DNA from: Candidatus Krumholzibacteriia bacterium
GTDB taxonomy: Bacteria; Krumholzibacteriota; Krumholzibacteriia; LZORAL124-64-63
Assembly (NCBI GenBank): GCA_030632925.1
Contig: DAOVTU010000210.1
Span: 1-6,057, forward strand
Reading direction: 5' to 3'
Length of the DNA: 6,057 bases
A program made the position numbers and the translations under genes. How positions within the stretch are numbered: position 1 is the first letter of the stretch; each line of letters opens with the position of its first letter. Shown here in pieces: positions 1 to 5,362 of the stretch. Under the pieces are notes generated by a model. It did no database searches and was not told the DNA's origin. It worked only from the letters and a program-made list of their open reading frames with translations.

Positions 1-987
1 CTGGCCCCTCATCCCGGCGCTGGGATTGCCTTCTGGAAACCGCTGACGGCCCTTGCGGTCCTGGGCGGCCTGACAGCCCTTTTCGCCACTCGTTTCCGCG
101 CCCAAAAATATCTGCTGACGGGCTGGTTCTGGTACGCCGGCATGCTGGTGCCCGTGGCCGGCTTCGTCGCCGTGGGCTATCACGGGTTGGCCGACCGCTT
201 CACCTATTTGCCATCCATCGGTATCGGGATCGTTTTGGTTTTTGGCCTGGCCGACCTGGTGAAAGGGCGCCGCAATTTGGCCCTGGCAGCCGGAGCCGTC
301 GCCCTTGCGGCGGTGCTCTGCTTGACCATCATGACCCGAATCCAGGTCCAGCACTGGCGGGACATCACGACACTCTACACCCACACCCTGGAGCATTCCG
401 CCCGCAACCCGGTCATCCATTTCAACCTGGGCAGCGCCTACCGGGACCAGGGCAATTCCGCCAAGGCCGCCGAACAGTTCGAACAGATTGTCGCCGGCGA
501 TCCTGTCTACGTCATCGCCCTGATCGAGTTGGGCAATCTGCGCCTGAACGAAGGTCAGTACGCGCCGGCTGTCGATTACTGGCGCCGTGCCCTGGCCCTG
601 GAGCCGGACAACTACATGGCCCGGATGAACCTCGGCTGGGGTCTGGCGGCCATGGGACAATTGGACCAGGCGATCGACGAGTACCTGAAGCTGGTTGCTT
701 CACATCCGAGCGATCCTAATCTGCTGACAAAACTCGCGGTGTTTCTGCTGGAGGATACCGGCCGCAGAGATACGGCGGCGGCCCGGCGTTACGCCGAAGA
801 GGCCTGCCGACAAACCCAATATGCTGATCCCGGCATCCTGTTTGCCTTGGCGCAGACTTTGGCGGCTGAGAACGATCGGGCGCGGGCGCTGGAGGTGGCG
901 CGCAGGGCGGGGGAGTTGGCTGCGGGGGCTGGCGACCAGAATTTGAGCCGGGCCATCGGGGACTGGGTGGCTCGGGTGGGGCGCTGA
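1..987 (+). CDS. Membrane protein with C-terminal TPR repeats (5' end missing)
   Basis: The reading frame is open from the first base to the TGA at 985-987, giving 328 visible residues; the start lies outside the window. The first ~120 residues hold about four hydrophobic segments, around residues 12-30, 39-63, 70-86 and 93-110. A motif near residues 64-72 (LADRFTYLP) resembles the (M)ADRYTY-P signature of large bacterial membrane proteins related to eukaryotic TMTC proteins. From about residue 136, TPR units follow: NPVIHFNLGSAYRDQG, then a unit with LGNLRLNEGQYAPAVDYW, then one with MNLGWGLAAMGQLDQAIDEY, and two degenerate units to the end. In this family the membrane part resembles GT-C-type glycosyltransferases and the TPRs bind partners; the substrate of this protein is unknown. 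The TPR domain probably lies on the periplasmic side, by analogy only. No terminator is visible after the stop. The architecture call is strong; the enzymatic role is inference. Confidence 0.85.
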   Translation: MAPHPGAGIAFWKPLTALAVLGGLTALFATRFRAQKYLLTGWFWYAGMLVPVAGFVAVGYHGLADRFTYLPSIGIGIVLVFGLADLVKGRRNLALAAGAVALAAVLCLTIMTRIQVQHWRDITTLYTHTLEHSARNPVIHFNLGSAYRDQGNSAKAAEQFEQIVAGDPVYVIALIELGNLRLNEGQYAPAVDYWRRALALEPDNYMARMNLGWGLAAMGQLDQAIDEYLKLVASHPSDPNLLTKLAVFLLEDTGRRDTAAARRYAEEACRQTQYADPGILFALAQTLAAENDRARALEVARRAGELAAGAGDQNLSRAIGDWVARVGR

Positions 988-1012
988 GCGGAGGCCGAAT
1001 GTGTGACTTCGT

Positions 1013-1042
1013 TTGAATGGCAGAAGGCGGACATGATATACT
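1013..1042 (+). promoter_or_regulatory. Putative sigma-70 promoter with extended -10
   Basis: The -35 candidate is TTGAAT (1013-1018, 4 of 6 consensus bases). After an 18-bp spacer comes the -10 candidate TATACT (1037-1042, 5 of 6), preceded by TG at 1034-1035, which makes an extended -10 element. Transcription would begin near 1049, leaving a leader of about 44 nt before the ATG at 1093. It lies in the 105-bp gap after the TPR gene, so the exported protein gene can be transcribed independently. No operator-like repeat is evident nearby. Confidence 0.55.
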
Positions 1043-1092
1043 CGCAGACCCACAGCTGATGGTAGCCGGGGGATGGCAAAGGGGAGATCCAC

Positions 1093-1788
1093 ATGAAATT
1101 GCGATTGGTTTTTTTTCTGATTTTGGTCTGGTCGATGCCGGCGGTGGCTGAAGACTATCTGCCGCTGCAAACGGGAAACTTTTGGTCCTATGTGACATCA
1201 GGTGGCGATCAGGAAATGCGAGTGGTGACGGGCCAGGTGCCGTTCTTTCAGGGAATGCCCTATGCGATCGAGCATACGATAAGTGTGAGCGATCAGGGCC
1301 TGGTGAACTACTGGACGCTGGACCCCGACGGAGATGTTCTGCTCTGGGGCTTTTTTCGAGACGGATGGGGGTACGTCTATGAGCCTCCGATCGTCATGGT
1401 TGACGCGCCGCTGGCCGTTGGTAAGAGCTGGTCCACTAACGTGGATATCATCTCGTTGCCTGACACATCCTATGTCACGACGGCCGATCTCCAGTACTTT
1501 GCTGCTGAAGCTCAGGATGTCATCGTGCCGGCCGGAATCTTCGCTTCCTTTGGCATCGGTTCGCCGGATCCAGGCGCCAAATCCCTGCTCGGTGGCCGGT
1601 ACACTCTCTGGGGCACGTTGGTGACGGACAAGGCGAACGAAGAACTCACCTGGTATTCTGCCGGAGTGGGAGTCGTCCAGGAGAGAATAAGCAGCCTGCT
1701 GATGCTTGAGACCTACACCGACCGGCCCGTTTCGGTGGAGATGACCACTTGGGGCGGGGTCAAGGCGTTGTACCGGGGAAACGACTAG
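1093..1788 (+). CDS. Exported protein of unknown function
   Basis: This encodes 231 residues. The ATG is preceded by a strong ribosome binding site, GGGGAG at 1081-1086, six bases away. The N-terminus is a classical signal peptide: MKLR, a hydrophobic core (LVFFLILVW) and a likely signal peptidase I site after A19 (PAVA-ED). There is no lipobox cysteine, so a soluble periplasmic or secreted protein is expected. The mature part starts with YLPLQTGNFWSYV, a pattern seen at the N-terminus of many uncharacterised exported bacterial proteins (LPL-x-GN-x-W-x-Y). The rest is rich in aromatic residues, Gly and Val and looks beta-stranded. I see no catalytic motif, cysteine pair or transmembrane segment after the signal. 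The gene has its own likely promoter and ends just before a hairpin terminator, so it is probably monocistronic. An 8-T run (1109-1116) falls in the signal peptide codons. Function is not recognised. Confidence 0.85.
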   Translation: MKLRLVFFLILVWSMPAVAEDYLPLQTGNFWSYVTSGGDQEMRVVTGQVPFFQGMPYAIEHTISVSDQGLVNYWTLDPDGDVLLWGFFRDGWGYVYEPPIVMVDAPLAVGKSWSTNVDIISLPDTSYVTTADLQYFAAEAQDVIVPAGIFASFGIGSPDPGAKSLLGGRYTLWGTLVTDKANEELTWYSAGVGVVQERISSLLMLETYTDRPVSVEMTTWGGVKALYRGND

Positions 1789-1810
1789 AGGCCCGCGACC
1801 TGATGGGAAT

Positions 1811-1845
1811 AAAAAGAAGGCCCGGACAACAGTCCGAGCCTTCTT
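1811..1845 (-). terminator. Bidirectional intrinsic terminator between convergent genes
   Basis: A hairpin pairs 1814-1827 with 1832-1845 around an AACA loop: 13 base pairs and one C-A mismatch (1822/1837). Read on the minus strand, the stem is followed by a U-rich tail (from CTTCTTTTTATT), a classical rho-independent terminator for the zinc-ribbon gene that ends at 1865. Read on the plus strand, the 3' arm itself ends in TTCTT but the tail (AATGA) is poor, so termination of the exported-protein gene is probably weaker. It lies between the two convergent stop codons. Confidence 0.85.
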
Positions 1846-1864
1846 AATGATTCCAGCGCAATCC

Positions 1865-2203
1865 CTACGGCCAGTAAAGCAACCGTCCGCAACTCTCACA
1901 TTTCTGCACCTTGTTCTCGTTCGTCTTGCTGACAAAAGAACTGGGAATGTTCGCAAAACATCCCGTGCACAGATTGCTCACCACCGGCACCACCGCATGA
2001 CCGAATTTTCCGGTCAAACGTTTGTACCAGCTGAGATGACCGGGCTCAATTTTCGTCGCGAGATCATCGCGCGATTTCTTCAACTCATCCAGACCACCGT
2101 GCTTGAAGCCCAAGCCTTCCAGTTCGGTGCCCTGGTTGGCGGTCTCGTTGATCATTTCATCCAGGTCCTGCAGGGCGACTAACAATTGCAATTGGGGATG
2201 CAT
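1865..2203 (-). CDS. Short C4-type zinc-ribbon protein (zf-RING_7 / CT398-like)
   Basis: This encodes 112 residues. The C-terminal third carries two cysteine knuckles, C79-x2-C82 and C102-x2-C105, ending KCESCGRLLYWP. This is the hallmark of the C4 zinc-ribbon family (Pfam zf-RING_7), in which the ribbon follows a long coiled-coil hairpin and proteins run to about 240 residues. Here the N-terminal helical part is only about 60 residues (QLLVALQDLDEMINE and LDELKKSRDDLATKIE), so the coiled coil is strongly shortened. The ATG at 2203-2201 has a good Shine-Dalgarno site (GAAGGAG, about eight bases upstream) that lies inside the end of the preceding PTS IIA gene. The two genes are separated by two bases, so translational coupling is likely. 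The family is thought to act in nucleic-acid or protein contacts, but the exact role is not established. A hairpin terminator follows downstream. Confidence 0.85.
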   Translation of the reverse strand: MHPQLQLLVALQDLDEMINETANQGTELEGLGFKHGGLDELKKSRDDLATKIEPGHLSWYKRLTGKFGHAVVPVVSNLCTGCFANIPSSFVSKTNENKVQKCESCGRLLYWP

Positions 2204-2205
2204 GG

Positions 2206-2667
2206 CTAGTTCTCCTTCATGGCGTTGCAGAAGCCCTCGTAGTCTTCGGCAGCCATCAGGCTGTCGCGCAGATCGCCGTCCTGGACACGGTCGATCAAGG
2301 CCGCAAGGGACTTGATGTACTGGTGACCACTGTCCTGGGGCGGTGCAATCAGCATGAAGAAAAGGTGCGTCTTGTTTCCGTCTTCGGAATCGAAGTCCAC
2401 ACCTTCAGTGCTGCGCGCGATCATGATCGTCAGGCGTTGCACGGCCAGCGTGCGGCCGTGGGGAAAGGCGATGCCGGGGCCAACGGCGGTGCTGCCCAGA
2501 GCCTCGCGGCTGGTCAACATCTGCATGATGGCATCGGGCCTGGAAATCTGGGTGCCGGAAATCAGGCCCTCGACCATTTCGGCCAGAGCGCCCTGCTTGT
2601 CAGTGGCAGTCAGATTGGGGAGAAAATGCTCGGATGAGGTGTGTTTGAGAACCTCGGCAATGTCCAT
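2206..2667 (-). CDS. PTS EIIA type-2 domain protein (PtsN/EIIA-Ntr-like)
   Basis: This encodes 153 residues, the usual size of a stand-alone EIIA-Ntr/fructose-type IIA domain. The family signature is clear: LTSREALGSTAVGPGIAFPHGR at residues 51-72, with H70 as the predicted phosphoryl-accepting histidine. The C-terminal part (LFFMLIAPP around 105-113, then KSLAALIDRV) matches the second conserved block. Such proteins take phosphate from an HPr-like carrier and either pass it to a sugar permease or, in the PtsN branch, regulate other proteins according to phosphorylation state. No EIIB, EIIC or HPr gene is present here, so a regulatory role is more likely than transport. The usual ptsN neighbours rpoN and hpf are also absent, so I give no symbol. 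The ATG at 2667-2665 has AAGGTGG about ten bases upstream. It is the first gene of a two-gene minus-strand unit. Confidence 0.88.
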   Translation of the reverse strand: MDIAEVLKHTSSEHFLPNLTATDKQGALAEMVEGLISGTQISRPDAIMQMLTSREALGSTAVGPGIAFPHGRTLAVQRLTIMIARSTEGVDFDSEDGNKTHLFFMLIAPPQDSGHQYIKSLAALIDRVQDGDLRDSLMAAEDYEGFCNAMKEN

Positions 2668-2710
2668 GAGTGCCGGACCACCTTGAGAAAGCGGGGAAAA
2701 TATGTCACAC

Positions 2711-2760
2711 TTGCGTCTGATGAAAAGCTAACCCATGGACATGGGATAAACAAGACGCAA
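2711..2760. repeat. Nested inverted repeats in divergent intergenic region
   Basis: The outer perfect 8-bp arms are TTGCGTCT (2711-2718) and AGACGCAA (2753-2760). Inside them is a perfect 6-bp inverted repeat, CCCATG (2732-2737) and CATGGG (2740-2745), with a 2-bp spacer. The inner pair looks like a compact operator half-site pair. Both together could also fold as a hairpin with an asymmetric internal loop (13 and 7 nt). The position, between the divergently oriented PTS IIA and rsgA genes, suits control of either. I could not place a convincing -35/-10 pair here on either strand. A weak minus-strand candidate (TTTTCA, 16 bp, CATATT, about 2726-2699) overlaps the left outer arm. Confidence 0.5.
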
Positions 2761-2788
2761 ATCCGATCAAAATCACGCGATTCTCGCC

Positions 2789-3823
2789 GTGCGAGGGCAC
2801 AAATGGAATCCGGGGAGGTGCGCCATCGGCGCGCAGGACGAAAAATCAACATCCGGCGACCGCGAAGGCATCGTCATCCGCTCCACCGGGGGCCAGTGCC
2901 TGGTGCAGGTGGCCGATACGACCTGGCGCTGCAAGGTGCGCGGAAGGCTCAAGAAGGGGCCCCGCGAGTCCCAGACGGTGGCCGTGGTGGGCGATCGGGT
3001 GCTGTTTATGGTGATCGACGAGGCCAGCGAGCCGCCCAGTGGGGTCATTGAAGAGGTTTTGCCCCGCGACAACAAAATCAGCCGCCTGGCGGCCCGGCGC
3101 AGTGGCGGGCAGGTCGAACAGGTCCTGATGGCCAATCTGGACCAGGTCATCGCTGTGCAGTCGTTGCGCGAACCGGCCCCCCAAAAGAGCTTCGTGGACC
3201 GCCTCATGGTCGCGGCCGAACGCTTCGGCGTGCGCGGAACCCTGGTGCTCAACAAGATGGATCTGGTGCCGGCAGGGCCCGAGATGGAAGCCGAGCAGAA
3301 GGTTTGGAATTATTTTCAGGACCTGGGCTACACCGTCATCTGGGCCTCGGCGGAGACCGGCGCCGGGTGTGATGCCTTCCACGACATCCTGACCGATCGC
3401 ATTTCCTTGCTGATCGGCGCCTCGGGTGTAGGCAAAAGCACCCTGTTGAATGTCATCCAGCCGGGCCTGGGTTTGCGGGTCAATGAAGTCACGGAAAAAA
3501 CGGGCCTCGGCAAGCACACCACCACCCGCACCGAACTGTTTCCCCTGCGGGACGGCGGCTTCATCGCCGACAGCCCGGGCATCCGCGGTTTTGATCCCTG
3601 GGATATGGAACCGCTGGCGGTGCGCGACTATTTTCCGGACTTCCAGGAACCCGGGCAAAGCTGCCACTACCGCACCTGCATGCACCGCGACGAGCCCCGC
3701 TGCGGGGTCAAGGATGCTGTGAACAGGGGGCTCATTCCGATCCGGCGTCACAACGCTTATCTGGCTCTGTTGGGAGATCTGGAGGAGCGCAAGGCTCAGG
3801 TGGGGTACCGCTCGGGTGGGTAA
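2789..3823 (+). CDS. rsgA: Ribosome small subunit-dependent GTPase A
   Basis: RsgA is a circularly permuted GTPase that binds the 30S subunit late in maturation and releases assembly factors on GTP hydrolysis. Numbered from the GTG at 2789 (344 residues), an OB-fold region spans about 26-100, then the permuted G motifs: G4 NKMD (155-158), G5 SAETG (187-191), P-loop GASGVGKST (210-218), G2 region KHTTTRTE (242-249) and G3 DSPG (261-264; DTPG is the common form). The C-terminal zinc site is C292-x4-C297-x-H299-x5-C305. The gene is intact from the OB fold to the TAA at 3821-3823. The start is uncertain: the GTG has no visible ribosome binding site, and no other in-frame ATG, GTG or TTG precedes the OB fold. 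GGGGAGG at 2812-2818 sits six bases before an in-frame ATC at 2825, while an ATG at 2803 with GAGGG upstream is in a different frame. Identity is very secure; the N-terminus is not. Confidence 0.96.
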   Translation: MRGHKWNPGRCAIGAQDEKSTSGDREGIVIRSTGGQCLVQVADTTWRCKVRGRLKKGPRESQTVAVVGDRVLFMVIDEASEPPSGVIEEVLPRDNKISRLAARRSGGQVEQVLMANLDQVIAVQSLREPAPQKSFVDRLMVAAERFGVRGTLVLNKMDLVPAGPEMEAEQKVWNYFQDLGYTVIWASAETGAGCDAFHDILTDRISLLIGASGVGKSTLLNVIQPGLGLRVNEVTEKTGLGKHTTTRTELFPLRDGGFIADSPGIRGFDPWDMEPLAVRDYFPDFQEPGQSCHYRTCMHRDEPRCGVKDAVNRGLIPIRRHNAYLALLGDLEERKAQVGYRSGG

Positions 3824-4072
3824 TTATGACCGATTGCCGGCCAACATTGCGTAGAATTTGACAGCTTCTTCGCCTTCATGCAGCAGCTTGTCCACGGGGA
3901 AAACACCGGTGGGTGGGTTCCAACGGGTGGTGCGTTCGGCACGGTCGGTGGCCCACCAGCCAGGTAGCCGGGTGCCCAGAATACTGGGAGATTTGGCGGT
4001 CATTTCATATATTCCGAGGGCCAGGCAGCTCACGTAGAGCAGCGCGATCCCCGTTGTGGTCAACCGATTCAT
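3824..4072 (-). CDS. Small single-pass membrane protein of unknown function
   Basis: This encodes 82 residues. The ATG at 4072-4070 is preceded by GAAGGA with five bases between (GGGAAGGATACCC-ATG), a near-ideal ribosome binding site that decides this start; the frame stays open further upstream but opposite the glycosyltransferase gene. The N-terminus (MNRLTTT, then a hydrophobic stretch about 8-22 containing ALLYVSCLALGIY) is a signal anchor or uncleaved signal. C16 has S and V before it but Y at -3 and hydrophobic residues after it, so a lipoprotein is unlikely. The remainder is soluble, with a WW pair at 39-40, a NPPTGVFPVD segment (52-61) and a helical, acidic-basic C-terminus. A sigma-54-like promoter lies about 58 bp upstream. 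The stop codon (3826-3824) directly abuts the convergent rsgA stop. I do not recognise a family. The start signals and coherent composition support a real gene. Confidence 0.68.
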   Translation of the reverse strand: MNRLTTTGIALLYVSCLALGIYEMTAKSPSILGTRLPGWWATDRAERTTRWNPPTGVFPVDKLLHEGEEAVKFYAMLAGNRS

Positions 4073-4129
4073 GGGTATCCTTCCCGGAAATCCCAGGGTT
4101 CGTCTGGTTTCAAAACCTGAACCGACAAC

Positions 4130-4145
4130 GCAAAGTGTGTGCCAA
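4130..4145 (-). promoter_or_regulatory. Putative sigma-54 (RpoN) promoter for the 82-residue membrane protein
   Basis: On the minus strand the sequence reads TTGGCACACACTTTGC. It contains the core TGGCAC-N5-TTGC, with the invariant GG (-24) and GC (-12) exactly ten bases apart as sigma-54 requires. It differs from the extended consensus YTGGCACG-N4-TTGCW only at the G after CAC and at the final W. Initiation would fall near 4118, leaving a leader of about 45 nt before the ATG at 4072. Any activator-binding sites would lie upstream, inside the start of the glycosyltransferase gene (roughly 4200-4350); I could not identify a clear enhancer palindrome there. Confidence 0.5.
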
Positions 4146-4193
4146 CTGAGGGCCGCGCTCATATCCAGATCACTTTCAGGAGACCAGGACCGG

Positions 4194-5360
4194 ATGTCCC
4201 ACGATTCCCGCCACAGTTTCAAACACCAGGTGTCGGCCTGGCTGGCCCGTCTGGCCCGCCGCCCGCGCCTGACGCCCGAGCAACTGCTGGCCCTCAGGCC
4301 CCAGCGCATTCTCATCGTGCGCCAACACAACCAGATGGGCGACATGGTGTGCGCCACGCCTGCCCTGCGCGCCATCAGCGAGACCTGGCCCGAGGCCGAA
4401 ATCGCCCTGATCACCGCCCCGGTCAACCAGGGTGTCGTTCAGCACAATCCCCATCTGGACCGCGTGATCACCTTTGATCGGCGCGTTTGGCGCGAACCTT
4501 TACGCCTGACTCGGTTCCTGGGTGATATCCGCGGTTTCCGGCCCGAATTGGCCTTTGTCCTGAGCAGCATCTCGTTTTCGGTGACCAGTGCCTGGATCGC
4601 CGCCGCCAGTGGGGCCCGGCACATCGTCGGTTCCGACAGTGTTCCTTTCGGCTGGGATGTCAGCCGTCACTTCTTCAGTCTGGAAATGCCCTCGGTCCCG
4701 GTCATGGACTGCGCCGCGGTGGCCCACAACCTGGCTCCGTTGCAGGCGGTCGGCATCACTACTGAGAACGTCTTTCCGGTCATGGTCCCGGCGCCGGTTG
4801 AAGTGGAGCGGGCCCGCGAAATCATGAGCGATCTGAGTCTCGCACCGGGCTTCTGGGCACTGCATCCGGGGGCCGGCAAACGCCAGAATATTTGGCCTGC
4901 GGAGGGTTTTGCCGAGGTGGCGCGCCGGGCCCGGGCTGCTGGCCATCAGGTCCTGATCCTGCACGGCCCCGCCGATGCGGAACCTCTGGCCGAGTTGGTG
5001 CGTATCCTCGGCCCGGATATGGGGCCCGACCTGTGCGTGGCCCCGGCTTGCCCCGTGGGCGTGGGGGCGGCGCTGTTGCAACAGGCCGACCGATTTGTAT
5101 GCAACGACACCGGCGTGATGCACATGGCGGGTGCCTTGCGCGTGCCCACCGTGGCATTGTTTGGACCCACTGAACCGGCTCTGTGGAAACCGCCGGCACC
5201 GGAAGTGGTGGTGGTCAAGAGCTCCCATCGCAGCGATGTGGAGATCCAAAGCGGCTTTGGCGGCGACGAATTTGGCTGGATGGAAAACATCATTCCCGAT
5301 GAAGTGTGGACCGCGTGGTCCGGGCTGTCGGGACGTAAAACTGAATCAGAAAAGAGCTGA
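4194..5360 (+). CDS. Glycosyltransferase family 9 (heptosyltransferase-like)
   Basis: From the chosen start this encodes 388 residues. Family 9 enzymes have a GT-B fold and transfer ADP-heptose or related sugars to LPS core or other envelope glycans at the cytoplasmic face of the inner membrane. Visible motifs: ILIVRQHNQMGDMVCATPAL from residue 39 (N-terminal acceptor side, with the conserved GD at 49-50); LHPGAGKRQNIWPAEGFAEV around 223-242; and the donor-side block NDTGVMHMAGALRVP from 304 followed by FGPTEP at 323-328. The N-terminus before the first motif is about 38 residues, basic and helical. ATG 4194 was chosen because CAGGAG (4177-4182) precedes it and because upstream ATGs (4056, 4071) would add a stretch unlike the family that crosses the divergent promoter region. 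The exact sugar and acceptor cannot be told, so no waa symbol is given. The next gene starts two bases after the stop. Confidence 0.92.
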   Translation: MSHDSRHSFKHQVSAWLARLARRPRLTPEQLLALRPQRILIVRQHNQMGDMVCATPALRAISETWPEAEIALITAPVNQGVVQHNPHLDRVITFDRRVWREPLRLTRFLGDIRGFRPELAFVLSSISFSVTSAWIAAASGARHIVGSDSVPFGWDVSRHFFSLEMPSVPVMDCAAVAHNLAPLQAVGITTENVFPVMVPAPVEVERAREIMSDLSLAPGFWALHPGAGKRQNIWPAEGFAEVARRARAAGHQVLILHGPADAEPLAELVRILGPDMGPDLCVAPACPVGVGAALLQQADRFVCNDTGVMHMAGALRVPTVALFGPTEPALWKPPAPEVVVVKSSHRSDVEIQSGFGGDEFGWMENIIPDEVWTAWSGLSGRKTESEKS

Positions 5361-5362
5361 CG

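Noticed and set aside
1198..1956. Minus-strand open frame of about 252 codons across the exported-protein gene and the terminator
   Set aside because: It overlaps the terminator hairpin and the end of the zinc-ribbon gene and is opposite a gene with promoter, ribosome binding site and signal peptide.
2803..3051. Separate small plus-strand gene starting at ATG 2803
   Set aside because: It has a plausible ribosome binding site, but most of its length overlaps the conserved OB fold of rsgA in another frame. It is more likely a sign of a misread rsgA start than a gene of its own.
2846..3751. Long minus-strand open frame opposite rsgA (about 301 codons)
   Set aside because: It lies entirely opposite the well-conserved rsgA gene; its His- and Ala-rich product has no domain signal and reflects G+C-rich codon bias on the other strand.
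4056..4193. Upstream start (ATG 4056 or 4071) for the glycosyltransferase
   Set aside because: It would add about 41-46 residues unlike family-9 enzymes and run across the divergent promoter region; ATG 4194 has a ribosome binding site.
4073..4426. Upstream extension of the 82-residue membrane protein frame to about 200 residues
   Set aside because: The added part lies opposite the GT9 gene, is Arg/Ser/Trp-rich without family resemblance, and would bury the good Shine-Dalgarno site and sigma-54-like promoter inside the gene.
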